This document shows, piece after piece, positions 17,557 through 27,700 of a DNA stretch of 64,000 nt. The DNA is from UBA1672 sp965263215. GTDB lineage: Bacteria > Pseudomonadota > Alphaproteobacteria > Micavibrionales > Micavibrionaceae. The translations under genes and the position numbers were made by a program. The notes under the pieces are model-generated. The model searched no databases. It saw nothing but the letters and a program-made list of their open reading frames with translations, and had not been told where the DNA came from. Numbering within the stretch: the stretch's first letter is position 1; each line of letters opens with the position of its first letter. The stretch spans positions 186,001 through 250,000 of the forward strand of contig OZ253663.1 of assembly GCA_965263215.1 (NCBI GenBank). Reading direction: 5' to 3'.

Positions 17557-18006
17557 TTAAGCTTTTTTATCCCAACCACCAGATTCATTTTGCTGCCAAT
17601 ACGTCACATCAAATTCTTTTTCTTTATATGCTTTCCAACGTGTGCGTGCTTGCGCAACCGCTTCGGGGTCGTGGCCGCTAAATATTTCACAGCAAAGCGC
17701 AAAATCGCCATGCATCTCTGATTGCGCGCCCTGCCCGACAATAAGAACATCGGCCTTATTGGGGTTTTCATCCTCTGCCGTCAGCCATACGGGTTGTCTC
17801 TCTTTATTCCCTGATTTAGCCGAGCCATGTGGCAGGAAACTGTTTGGATTATACGTCCATAAATGCCCGTCCATATCCTCAACCTCTGCGGCATCCCTTA
17901 ACTTCACGACAATATGATGGCCACGCTCCAATGCCTTGGAGATTAAAGCGGGCAATGCTTGTTTCTGATTTTGGCTTTGCAGGTGATAGAAACGCACTTC
18001 TGTCAT
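17557..18006 (-). CDS. holC: DNA polymerase III chi subunit
   Basis: A 149-residue subunit linking the clamp loader to SSB. It starts TEVRFYHL, has ALERGHHIVVKLRD, the LWTYNPNSFLPHG loop, and a C-terminal domain ending in a helix with ARTRWKAYKEKEFDVTYWQQ. These are the landmarks of the alphaproteobacterial chi family. Its start overlaps the upstream radical SAM gene by four bases, so the genes are coupled. pepA lies beyond. A pepA-holC neighbourhood is common, and here the radical SAM gene has come between. Confidence 0.88.
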   Translation of the reverse strand: MTEVRFYHLQSQNQKQALPALISKALERGHHIVVKLRDAAEVEDMDGHLWTYNPNSFLPHGSAKSGNKERQPVWLTAEDENPNKADVLIVGQGAQSEMHGDFALCCEIFSGHDPEAVAQARTRWKAYKEKEFDVTYWQQNESGGWDKKA

Positions 18007-19118
18007 GATGCCTCACCCTCTTGATTTTCTTTTTGCGTGTCAAAATAAAGATGGTCACAACCTTGATAATCTTCAACACTATAAGTGTCATGAAGAATAT
18101 GCCTTATATAGCTTTCATTGGCGGGAATTTTCCCATGACCGCCCGGTATATCGAGCATATATTTCGGCAAACATAGCCCCGACACGCGCCCTTGCAAATC
18201 TTTCATAATCTCTTGCCCGCGCTCCAATGACACCCGAAAATGGCTTGTCCCTTTGGCACGGTCCAGATGGTGCAAATAATACGGCTTCACATGAATGGAA
18301 ATCAACTTTCTGAATAAATCTTCTAATGTTTTGGCATTGTCATTCACGCCTTTTAACAAAACTGATTGTGCATAAAGTGAGCAATCAGCGCGGCGTAATT
18401 TCAAAATTGTAGCTTCTACCTCTGGGGTAATTTCATCCCTGTGGTTAACATGTGCAACGATATGTATAGCCTTACGCGAAGATTTCAAAACGGATAAAAT
18501 CGTATTGTCTATTTTTGATGGATCCGCGATAGGCACACGCGTGTGAATCCGCAGGGATTGAACATGATCAATATCATTGATGGCATGAATAACTTGTTCC
18601 AAACGGCGCGGGGATAACACGAACGGATCACCACCTGTTAAAATGACCTCCCAGATCTCCTTATGCGCCTTGATGTAATCAATAGCGACATCAAAATCAC
18701 TCTGCGTCAGGTGATCTGACCCTGCGCCAATCATCTCGCGGCGGAAACAATAACGGCAATAGACGGCGCACACATTCGTAACTTTAAATAAAACGCGATC
18801 AGGATAACGGTGAACTATCCCATTAACGGGGCTGTAAATATCATCACCAATCGGATCATATTCTTCGTCCGGCATCACCGTTAATTCTTCACGGCTCGGA
18901 ATATATTGCCGCGCAATCGGATCACTCTGAGAAGATCGGTTTTTCAATAAGGCTGCGATATGGCTACTCACGCCAATATCGTACAACCCTTCGAGTTTTT
19001 CGAAATCAGTAATATCACCATCAAACAACAAACCATGCGCAAGTAAATCAGACACGCTGCGTAGGCGCGTTGATTTTTGTACGTTGGATTTTTGTTTTGA
19101 TGAAACACAAGCCGTCAT
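18003..19118 (-). CDS. KamA/EpmB-family radical SAM aminomutase-like protein
   Basis: A 371-residue radical SAM protein with the cluster motif CxxxCxxC (CAVYCRYC, about 116-123), ILTGGDPFVLSPRRLE, HTRVPIADP and YYLHHLDRAKGTSHFRV near the C-terminus. The last contains the PLP- and zinc-region landmarks of the lysine 2,3-aminomutase/EpmB family. The short length matches EpmB-type enzymes that move the amino group of lysine before attachment to elongation factor P. No efp or epmA is in the window, so the substrate is unknown. It lies nine bases after pepA and overlaps holC by four. Confidence 0.82.
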   Translation of the reverse strand: MTACVSSKQKSNVQKSTRLRSVSDLLAHGLLFDGDITDFEKLEGLYDIGVSSHIAALLKNRSSQSDPIARQYIPSREELTVMPDEEYDPIGDDIYSPVNGIVHRYPDRVLFKVTNVCAVYCRYCFRREMIGAGSDHLTQSDFDVAIDYIKAHKEIWEVILTGGDPFVLSPRRLEQVIHAINDIDHVQSLRIHTRVPIADPSKIDNTILSVLKSSRKAIHIVAHVNHRDEITPEVEATILKLRRADCSLYAQSVLLKGVNDNAKTLEDLFRKLISIHVKPYYLHHLDRAKGTSHFRVSLERGQEIMKDLQGRVSGLCLPKYMLDIPGGHGKIPANESYIRHILHDTYSVEDYQGCDHLYFDTQKENQEGEAS

Positions 19119-19126
19119 GATGATGT

Positions 19127-20635
19127 TCAGGACTGCTCATAATTCTGCGACACAAGGCGATCTAACAAACGCACACCAAAGCCCGTTCCATATTTGGGCA
19201 CAGTGTCTCGGTCTGTCTTGATCCACGCCGTGCCGGCAATATCCATATGTGCCCAAGGCATGTCTTCTTCAATGAAGTGCCAAAGGAAACCCGCGGCCGT
19301 ACATGACCCCGCCCAGCGGCCTGATTTTGCCATGTTTTGCGTATCAGAGATGGTGCCCTCCATGTCCTTCTTCCAAACCTCATCCAAAGGCATGCGCCAT
19401 AATTTTTCATCCGTGTCTTTACCCGCATGATCCATTTGTTCCCATAAAGCATCATCAGTGACGAAGGTTCCACAATATTCATGGCCTAAAGAAATCAACA
19501 TCGCGCCAGTTAACGTCGCCAAATCAATAATCATCGATGGCTTGTAAACATCCTGAACGTAGGACAATGCATCAGCGAGCACCAAGCGCCCTTCCGCATC
19601 CGTATTGAGAACCTCAATGGTTTTACCGGAATAGGACGTGATGATATCCGCAGGGCGGTAGGCGCGCGCGGAAGGCATATTCTCAACCAACCCGACAATG
19701 CCAATCACATTGACCTTGGCTTTACGCTTTGCCAACGCTTTCATAAGGCCGACAACTGTTGCTGATCCGCCCATGTCCATTTTCATGTCTTCCATGCCCG
19801 CACCGGGTTTCAGGGAGATACCGCCCGTATCAAACGTCACGCCCTTACCAACAAAGGCAAGCGGTGCATCGGTAGAATTTTTATCCCCTTTCCAGCGCAT
19901 AATCACCATGCGCGGCGGGTTATCAGACCCCTGCCCGACCGCAAGCAACGCGCCCATGCCGAGCTTTTTCATTTTCTTTTCGTCTAAAATTTCAATGTCC
20001 ACGCCCAGCGGCTTCAATTCACCCTTAATACGCTTCGCATAGATATCGGGATATAGTTCATTGGGCGGCTCATTGACCAGATCACGCGCCAGATACACAC
20101 CTTCCAAGACGCACGATTGCTCATCATAAGTACCGCTTGCCGCATCACTATCAAAGGCAACGAAATGCGCCTTGGCTAAGTCTTTACTATCATCATCCGG
20201 CTTTTTGGATTTGTATAAATCAAATGAATAGGAACGCATCTTCATGCCGACAGCAAGATGCGCGGCAATCTCACCAGCGTCCGTGACGTCATTGTCACTG
20301 TAAAACTCGATGCTCTCGATGTTTGAATCAGCAAGGGCTGCATAGAGCTTACCACCGAGCTTTTCCGCCTCAAGATGATCCATCTTCTCCCTTTTACCGC
20401 ACCCCAAAAGAACAGCGTACGCATACGGTGAATCCTCGGGCAGCATCAAAGTTTCTGTTTGCCCCGACTTCCCCGTAAAACTTTTGTTCTTTTCAAGAAC
20501 ATGGTCGATGAAACCATGAAACTCATAATTCAAAGAGCTAACAGCTGCGCTTGGCTCCTTGTCTTCATAAAAACAGAGAATTGCGGCATCCGTATCTTTG
20601 TGCGGGGCTTTGGAAAAAGAAATATCCAGTGTCAT
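19127..20635 (-). CDS. pepA: Leucyl aminopeptidase PepA
   Basis: A two-zinc M17 cytosolic aminopeptidase of 502 residues. It shows GKGVTFDTGGISLKP (about 262), MKMDMGGSA, and the family signature NTDAEGRLVLADAL (about 343), which carries the catalytic and metal residues. The N-terminal macro-like domain is weakly conserved as usual. It is divergent from lptF, a conserved arrangement. The downstream radical SAM and holC genes are closely spaced and probably cotranscribed. Confidence 0.95.
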   Translation of the reverse strand: MTLDISFSKAPHKDTDAAILCFYEDKEPSAAVSSLNYEFHGFIDHVLEKNKSFTGKSGQTETLMLPEDSPYAYAVLLGCGKREKMDHLEAEKLGGKLYAALADSNIESIEFYSDNDVTDAGEIAAHLAVGMKMRSYSFDLYKSKKPDDDSKDLAKAHFVAFDSDAASGTYDEQSCVLEGVYLARDLVNEPPNELYPDIYAKRIKGELKPLGVDIEILDEKKMKKLGMGALLAVGQGSDNPPRMVIMRWKGDKNSTDAPLAFVGKGVTFDTGGISLKPGAGMEDMKMDMGGSATVVGLMKALAKRKAKVNVIGIVGLVENMPSARAYRPADIITSYSGKTIEVLNTDAEGRLVLADALSYVQDVYKPSMIIDLATLTGAMLISLGHEYCGTFVTDDALWEQMDHAGKDTDEKLWRMPLDEVWKKDMEGTISDTQNMAKSGRWAGSCTAAGFLWHFIEEDMPWAHMDIAGTAWIKTDRDTVPKYGTGFGVRLLDRLVSQNYEQS

Positions 20636-20733
20636 AATCGAATCCTATCGAACTAAAATTGTCATCGCCTTGAGAGCACACATAGTATAAGCTCCAAAAA
20701 TAAAATGACCAGTACCAAGACGTTAATAAACGT

Positions 20734-21861
20734 ATGAAAATTTTTGATCGTTATCTTTTAAAAAACCTATGTGTGGCAACGGCCTTCATTGCCGTTGTAC
20801 TGATACTCATCATTTTTTTGACGCAATCCTTACGGTTTTTAGAAATTGTTGTGAACGCGGGATCTTCAGGCAGCACCTTCCTTGTGCTCACCGCTTTGGC
20901 TCTGCCGCGATCATTTGAGATTATCTTGCCACTCTCCCTGATGGCGTCGACATTGTTTCTGTATAACAAAATGACCCTAGATTCCGAGCTGATCGCTATG
21001 CGCGGTATTGGGCACTCATCCTTTGATCTCGCCAAGCCTGCTGTGTTGCTCGGTTTAATTCTAACCGTGTTCCTCTGGAGCGTTACCTTATGGATCGCGC
21101 CTGTGTCCTTATCCAAGATGCAACAAATGCGCGAAGAGCTTAAGGCCGAATTTTCCAATTTCCTGTTCAAAGAAGGCGTCTTTAACGCCGTGGGAAAAGG
21201 CCTGACCGTTTATATCAATGAAAAGAAAGACCACGGCGAGCTTGCGGGGCTTATGATCCATGATACACGCGACACCACCAAGGCACCATCCACAGTGATG
21301 GCAAAACGCGGCCGCATCGTTTCAACGCAAGAAGGGCATCAGGTCATCGTGCATGATGGGGCGCGTCAGGAATTCAACCCAAAATCAGGCATCTTACAAA
21401 ATTTACAGTTTGAGCGTTACACCATTGATCTACCGGAAAGTCAGGCCGTACGCAAAAGGTGGGCCGAACCGGCAGAACGTACCATCTGGCAACTTTTAAA
21501 CCCTGATCCTGAAAATGCCCGCGATCAGGAAAATATCAGAACCTTTAACATTGAAATTCACAGGCGGATCATAAGCCCCCTACTCGCGGTTGTCTTTCCG
21601 TTGATTGCTTTGATGGCGCTTTTACTCGGCCCCACAGATCGGCGCGGACAAACGAAAAAAATAGCCGCTGCTCTGGTCGTTATTATTTTGATACAGGGGC
21701 TGTTTTTGATTTCATATAACCTTGCCAAAAACAGTAATTTTGGCCTTGTACTCATGTACATACTAACCATTGCGCCAATATGTTTTTCGCTCGTTTTTCT
21801 AAGTGAGCGTACGGAAAAATTCAGACGCAGAATTTTGTATCCCTCCAAGAGGCCCGCATGA
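20734..21861 (+). CDS. lptF: LPS export permease LptF
   Basis: One of the two membrane subunits of the LptB2FG extractor that lifts LPS out of the inner membrane. The 375-residue protein begins KIFDRYLLKNL, has three N-terminal helices (about 12-32, 52-75, 96-120) with LMASTLFLYNKMTLDSELIAMRGIG, a periplasmic beta-jellyroll, and three C-terminal helices. It overlaps lptG by the four-base ATGA, so the two are translationally coupled. The pepA-lptF-lptG order is conserved in Alphaproteobacteria. Confidence 0.94.
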   Translation: MKIFDRYLLKNLCVATAFIAVVLILIIFLTQSLRFLEIVVNAGSSGSTFLVLTALALPRSFEIILPLSLMASTLFLYNKMTLDSELIAMRGIGHSSFDLAKPAVLLGLILTVFLWSVTLWIAPVSLSKMQQMREELKAEFSNFLFKEGVFNAVGKGLTVYINEKKDHGELAGLMIHDTRDTTKAPSTVMAKRGRIVSTQEGHQVIVHDGARQEFNPKSGILQNLQFERYTIDLPESQAVRKRWAEPAERTIWQLLNPDPENARDQENIRTFNIEIHRRIISPLLAVVFPLIALMALLLGPTDRRGQTKKIAAALVVIILIQGLFLISYNLAKNSNFGLVLMYILTIAPICFSLVFLSERTEKFRRRILYPSKRPA

Positions 21862-23009
21862 AAATCACCTTCACACTCAGCAGCTATCTGGCAAAACGAT
21901 ACGTTATTAATTTAATTATTCTGCTCATCGGACTGTTCGCAGTGATCTATCTTTTTGACACGGTTGAATTGATCAGGCGCGCCAGTAAACGCGGCGATAT
22001 TCCAATTTCACTTGTACTACAGATGGGCTTGCTCAAACTGCCCGAGGTCGGGCAAACAATCTTCCCATTCGCGGTGTTGTTCAGTGCCATGTACACGTTC
22101 TGGCAACTCACGCGGCAATATGAATTAATTGTAGTCCGTGCATCAGGCTTTTCCGTATGGCAGTTCCTTCTTCCGATTTCGGCGGTGGGTATTTTATTTG
22201 GCATCATGCAAATGGCAGTGATTAACCCGGTTGGAGCCGTTTTCATCGGTAAGTTTGAGGAACTGGAACGTACGCATTTGAAAAAGGAAAAAAACCAGAT
22301 CGCCGTTTTCAGGGAAGGGCTATGGCTGAGGCAAGCCATCTTAATTGAATCGGAAACAGAATCTGAAGAGAAACAGAAAGTGCCTGATCTATCCTTGATG
22401 CAAGGATACGTCATTGTCCATGCTCAAAAGGTTGAACAACCGCAATGGAAGTTACAAAATGTGAGTGTATTTTATTTCACAGCCAATAATGAATTCTTGC
22501 AACGTGTCGACGCACAATCGGCAATATTGCAAAAGGATTTCTGGCTTCTCAGTCAAGCAACAATCCATAAAGACGGTGCAACACGCATCAATGAAAACAC
22601 GTACACCGTACCGACAACCCTGACAATTCAAGATATTCAGGAGAGTTTTTCATCACCAACCAGTATGTCATTTTGGAAATTACCGGCCTATATCAACACT
22701 TTGGAACAGACAGGATTCGATGCGACCCGCCTACGTGTTTATTATCAAAGTCTCCTGTCACAGCCTCTTATGTTCTGCGCTATGATCTTGCTCGCCGCGA
22801 CAGTGTCCATGCGCCCACCACGATCGAAGGGCGCATTCACAATGATCGCAAGCGGCGTGTTTATCGGATTCTTGGTATTTTTCATGTCGAGCTTTCTTCA
22901 AACGCTCGGCTCATCACAACAAATCCCGATCCTTCTGGCGGCGTGGTCACCCGCACTGATTTCATTTTTATTGGGTTTATCCGTAATGATGAATATTGAA
23001 GACGGTTAA
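21858..23009 (+). CDS. lptG: LPS export permease LptG
   Basis: Second permease subunit of the LPS extractor, 383 residues, with the same plan as LptF: three helices, a jellyroll, three helices. Landmarks are the N-terminal SSYLAKRYVINL, the coupling-helix region LSAMYTFWQLTRQYELIVVRASGFS, and LAATVSMRPPRSKG before the final helices. Downstream one would often find lptD and surA. Here mlaA follows after 124 bases instead. Confidence 0.93.
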   Translation: MKITFTLSSYLAKRYVINLIILLIGLFAVIYLFDTVELIRRASKRGDIPISLVLQMGLLKLPEVGQTIFPFAVLFSAMYTFWQLTRQYELIVVRASGFSVWQFLLPISAVGILFGIMQMAVINPVGAVFIGKFEELERTHLKKEKNQIAVFREGLWLRQAILIESETESEEKQKVPDLSLMQGYVIVHAQKVEQPQWKLQNVSVFYFTANNEFLQRVDAQSAILQKDFWLLSQATIHKDGATRINENTYTVPTTLTIQDIQESFSSPTSMSFWKLPAYINTLEQTGFDATRLRVYYQSLLSQPLMFCAMILLAATVSMRPPRSKGAFTMIASGVFIGFLVFFMSSFLQTLGSSQQIPILLAAWSPALISFLLGLSVMMNIEDG

Positions 23010-23133
23010 AAAGTTATACAAAAAGTAATACACACAAATTTTAGGGTTTCTCTATTAACTAATTGATAGGAAACACATGTTATTTATTATAGGCATATAA
23101 ATACGCAGATTCTGCAATGAATAGGATTTTCAA

Positions 23134-23949
23134 ATGGCACATCGTAAAGAAAAATTGTTTTTGCTAAGGACCAGCAAAACTCAAAACTACCGTTTTTTCA
23201 TGCTTTTACTGGCTTGTTTTGCATTAAATGCCTGCGCGAGTGCCCGCGAAGATCAAATCATTGATACAGGGAATGTTATCTATGACCCGTACGAAGATAT
23301 GAATCGCCGCGTCATGGCCTTTAACTTGGCCGTGGATCACACCGTTATTAATCCTGCTATCAAAGGCTATAGGGTGGCGATACCGCAGCCTGCCAGAACA
23401 GGTCTACGTAACTTCCTTCGTAATCTCAGAACGCCTGTAGACCTTCTTAATCAGGTTCTGCAAGGGGATGTAGAGGGCTCTGGTAACACTGCATTGCGCG
23501 CCGCGATAAACACAACAGTCGGCGTGGGCGGATTGTTTGATGTCGCCGGACATGAAGGCATAAAATACGAGCCTGAAGATTTTGGTCAAACATTGGCGGT
23601 CTGGGGCGTAGGCCACGGGCCGTACATGGTTGTGCCGTTCATTGGCGCCTCATCTATGCGTGATTATGGCGGTTTCTTCGCCGATTCTATGGTCGATCCA
23701 CTTGGCTGGTATCTCCATAATATCGATGAAGAAGGTCTTGCCCTTGCCCGTTTCGGGATAAGCTATTTTGACTTGCGCGAATCTCTGCACGATACATTGA
23801 CGGATCTGGAACGTAATTCCTTTGATTATTATGCCGCTGTCCGATCTACATACTACCAGCACCGCAGAGCCTTAGTACATGACAATGCTCCACAAAGCAG
23901 TGCTGATCTTCCGGACATTCCTGATTTTGACGCTGAAGACGACTTTTAG
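23134..23949 (+). CDS. mlaA: Outer-membrane lipoprotein MlaA (VacJ)
   Basis: A 271-residue lipoprotein with lipobox LNAC (C34), and a long N-terminal stretch before the signal core. The conserved YDPYEDMNRRVMAFN, LRNFLRNLRTPVDLLNQVLQG and FGQTLAVWGVGHGPYMVVPFIG blocks define MlaA. It removes misplaced phospholipid from the outer leaflet and hands it to MlaC. The ribosome site AGGA lies seven bases before the ATG. mlaC follows after a 108-base gap holding a palindrome. The inner-membrane mlaFED genes are not nearby. Confidence 0.93.
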   Translation: MAHRKEKLFLLRTSKTQNYRFFMLLLACFALNACASAREDQIIDTGNVIYDPYEDMNRRVMAFNLAVDHTVINPAIKGYRVAIPQPARTGLRNFLRNLRTPVDLLNQVLQGDVEGSGNTALRAAINTTVGVGGLFDVAGHEGIKYEPEDFGQTLAVWGVGHGPYMVVPFIGASSMRDYGGFFADSMVDPLGWYLHNIDEEGLALARFGISYFDLRESLHDTLTDLERNSFDYYAAVRSTYYQHRRALVHDNAPQSSADLPDIPDFDAEDDF

Positions 23950-23986
23950 GTGGCGTTTTAACACTGTTATTTGTGACAAATCTATA

Positions 23987-24014
23987 ATACATTACGAATT
24001 AATTCATAATGTAT
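23987..24014. promoter_or_regulatory. 28-bp near-perfect palindrome between mlaA and mlaC
   Basis: The arms ATACATTA (23987-23994) and TAATGTAT (24007-24014) flank GAATTAATTC, itself a palindrome, leaving one mismatched pair. There is no T-run on either side, so it looks more like an operator or RNA stem than a terminator. Confidence 0.4.
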
Positions 24015-24057
24015 GCGTAGAATAACATTGGTTACAATTTAAAGACCGGAGAGAGCT

Positions 24058-24714
24058 TTGCTTAGTAAAAACTTTATATTTTCAATGGCGGTTGCCACAT
24101 CGCTTTCCCTGCCTGCCTTTGCATTTAATCTATCGCCTCATACAATGACAGCGGAACAAAACACTGCGCACATCATTCAGGTATCATCAGAAGACACGCG
24201 AGAACAAAAAGCAAAGCAATTCATCATCGATTTAGCAGAGCAAGGCATTGGCTTCTTAGAAGATCAATCCTTAAGCGATGAGCAACGCGAAAAAGAATTT
24301 CGCAATGTGTTGAAAAACAACTTTGACATGAAAACGATTGCACGGTTTGCACTTGGTCGCTATTGGCGCAGCTCTACAGATGAGCAGAAAAAAGAATACT
24401 TGTCCTTATTCGAAGATATGATCGTTGAGGTCTATTCACAACGTTTCAGCGAGTATAATGGTGAGAGCTTCGAAGTGCTCTCTGCGCGCGAACAAGGCAA
24501 GTCAGACGCGGTTGTTTCCTCTCAGATTGTCCCGCCAAGCGGAACTAAGGTCCGTGTCGAATGGCGCGTGCGTGAGAAAAAGGGAAAGATGAAAATCATT
24601 GATATAATGGTTGAAGGCGTAAGTATGTCTTTAACGCAGCGCTCTGATTTTGCATCAGTTATCCAACGCGGTGGCGGCAACGTAGACGTATTGCTTGCAC
24701 ATTTAAGACCATAG
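24058..24714 (+). CDS. mlaC: Phospholipid-binding protein MlaC
   Basis: A 218-residue periplasmic carrier that takes phospholipid from MlaA to the inner-membrane Mla ABC transporter. A signal peptide (about 1-22, ending AFA) precedes the family blocks NNFDMKTIARFALGRYWRSST and KIIDIMVEGVSMSLTQRSDFASVIQRGGGNVDVLLAHLR. The start is a TTG with GGAGAG just upstream. No ATG gives a complete signal peptide. It converges with the DotA-like gene, 38 bases apart. Confidence 0.9.
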   Translation: MLSKNFIFSMAVATSLSLPAFAFNLSPHTMTAEQNTAHIIQVSSEDTREQKAKQFIIDLAEQGIGFLEDQSLSDEQREKEFRNVLKNNFDMKTIARFALGRYWRSSTDEQKKEYLSLFEDMIVEVYSQRFSEYNGESFEVLSAREQGKSDAVVSSQIVPPSGTKVRVEWRVREKKGKMKIIDIMVEGVSMSLTQRSDFASVIQRGGGNVDVLLAHLRP

Positions 24715-24752
24715 TCGTCTCTTAAGAAAATTTATAGAAAATTACGATTACT

Positions 24753-27700
24753 TTATGCGCCGGTAGCCAAGGTCTGATCAATCGCGGCATTACTACCTTT
24801 CTCCATGATACCCATAATCTGGGCATTCGTCATGTTTACACCACGGTACATCTTACTTGCCAATTGACTTGCCGGATCACCGGCGGTCTCATGGAATGTA
24901 CTCACTGTTACACCCATCCAACGCATAATGTTATTAGGGATTGAGTCCACCATCTTAAAAGTAGAAAGTCCGATCATATAGACAATAATGACGTAGATCA
25001 CCGTGTAGAACAGCTCATCAACGGGGCCGCGCATGAAGTTAAATGTGTCACCGGCAGTGAAGCTAGTAAACACGGAAATATCACGGAAAGCTGTACCACC
25101 CTGGTTAATTTCAGCTTCGATATCATAACCACCCGCGACAAAAGTCAAAAGATGATAAGAGTTATGTAGCGTATCAACGAGCGAAGCAAATATTGTAATA
25201 CTAAACACAAAACCAAAAATTATCAAAAGCGGCCTAAGGAAAATTTCAAACAACAAGAAATATCCATTGGTCGCCCACGGACCGGGTAAACCTTCTCCGT
25301 CTATTTTAATGTGCGCCAACGCCCATAGAGGCATAGCCAGCACAGCTTCGAATATACTTTTCACCCAGCCACTAAATGCAAAGAAGAAATATATAAAGGG
25401 CATGATAGGCAGAACATAATAAAGAACAAACCCTATCCCCATACCGATCATACCCATGCGGAACATGAAAGACCCTGCGACACCGCCCAACTGTCCGATA
25501 AAATTATCCATCGTTGTTCCGGCACCCTGACCAACGACACCAATAAAGAGATTACGTATCGCCGCATCCACCATGCTCTTACCCAAGCCACTTAACATAG
25601 CCAACGGGTGTACGCCATAATTCTCAGCAATGTCGAAGATGCCCTGTGTTCCTAGAAGCATGTTGATCCCATCGATAATTGCGTTGTTACTTCTACGCGT
25701 AAACGTCGTTTCCTGAACGGCGGCACTATTCCAAAATTCATACGCACTGTACAAAGCAGCAGCAATATATTGATCCCCTGGACGAGGCAGTTCAGCCAAC
25801 TTACCATTACCAAGACGCGGATTAAACCGTGCCGTAAATGGTGTATTTTTATCCTCAGCCATGTGTTGTCTTGCAATTTCTTCCATCACCTTTGGGTATT
25901 TAAAAGGACGCGGAATATTTTGCATTGCAGATCCATAAGATCCATTAATTTCAGCCAGTTTGTTGTACCACAAAGCAGCACCGGCCCAACCACGTTCACG
26001 CAATTCCGGAGACATAATCAAGTTATTGACATACAAAGGGTCATCATATGCACCCAAAAGAAGCTCATCAATACTGTTTGCTACAACCCCAGCTTCGGTA
26101 GACGTATTCCAGTCCAAAAACTGACCCGTCATGGTGGCCTTATTAATGGCATTTGCGATTTCAAGGGAAGAGCGCGCATTATCAACCGTCAACCAATGCG
26201 TGTTATTTGTAGCCAAAGGAAAATCAATATTAATTACATCAGCGCCACCGGGAAGAGTGAAGCCAGGTTCCACACCAGGCGTACCTGGCAAAGGCGTGTT
26301 AACGCAGCCATTTATTGGGTCATAAGGTAATAATGCCCTAATCATACAATAAGGTACGTCATCGAAAATCTCATCCCATGTAAGATACTGATCAATAAAC
26401 AGCCAATAGTTATCTTGAATTGAAGCGTCTATAGGCGATCCAGCAGCAGTAGCAGGCCCAATAACAAACGGATCCGTAGTGGTTACCTCAAAAACGATTT
26501 CACCGCATGTTGGTTCAACATAACCCCATTCATCATACTCCCCCGGTGGATCATTCGGATCGACGACGGCAGGAGCTGCAGGGCCTGGTGGATTACGGTG
26601 GCCAAAACGTAAAACAACATTTTGATATCTGGAAAATTGCCATGCTTCATCAAAGTAAATCGGCGCACTCGGACCAGAGTAATAAGAAATTGCATCATTT
26701 GGCCCAAAACCCATCGTATTATAAGGCGCGGTCCCGCCTCCGAAAAGCGTAACAGTTGTCGAGTCCGACGAGGGCGCCCTTACAACATAAGGGAAAACAT
26801 CAATTCCATTAATAATCTTTTCCGCATACATACACATGCGAACCAAATGCATAAACTGCGTTAAGTTACCCAATTCAGGCACATTAGGAAGCGACAACAT
26901 AAGCTGTCCCTGACCTAATAACTGACTGTCTTCAACAAGAGAAATAATGGGCTGATCATACGCAAAACCAATCCAGGCATTCGTTGCCATATTAGACCCG
27001 AACTTTGCAACAGATAAGGTGATAAGCTGTGCTACATTCAAACCATCATTGTTACCGCCACCAAGTGTTATTGGTGCGACCAGAGCAAAGAAAGCAATCA
27101 ATCTTGGAATGAACCATGCTTTATTCAGGCGACGCCCAAACGGTGTTCCCGATGTCGCGGTTTCACCAATAATGGTAACAATAAAGTAAATAATGATAGC
27201 CCCAGATATAAATGCAATCCCCAAGCTGTAAAATGCAAGCATTTGATGAAGAGCAAGATGAAAAGGGGTTGGAAAAGCCGTTGGTGAGAACACAACGTTA
27301 CCTCTGATATCCTCACAGGGTGTTCCCAAATCAGAAACACAAGATCCAAAGAAGCCGAGCGTACTACCCGTTCCGGAAAATTGCATCGCCCCAAATACTT
27401 TATCCAATACGACAAAAGCGATATCTTGCGACGGGCCTACAGGTGTGGTTGTAAAATAGTTCGACCATGACACAGGAAAAGCATCAAACCAGTTTGCACC
27501 GGCAAAAACAGGCTCTGCTAACAATGATGTTAATAACAGTAAAAACTGTAAAGCCAAAATGACCAAGCCAGTAAGTACCGTGAAATACACAACAATTTGA
27601 TCTATGTGCTTCCTTGAAAAAACAAGCTGCTTACCCGCCTCAGCAACAACATGACGAATACCAAAACGCCCGTAGTTTTTGCTATCCAAATAAGCGTGCC

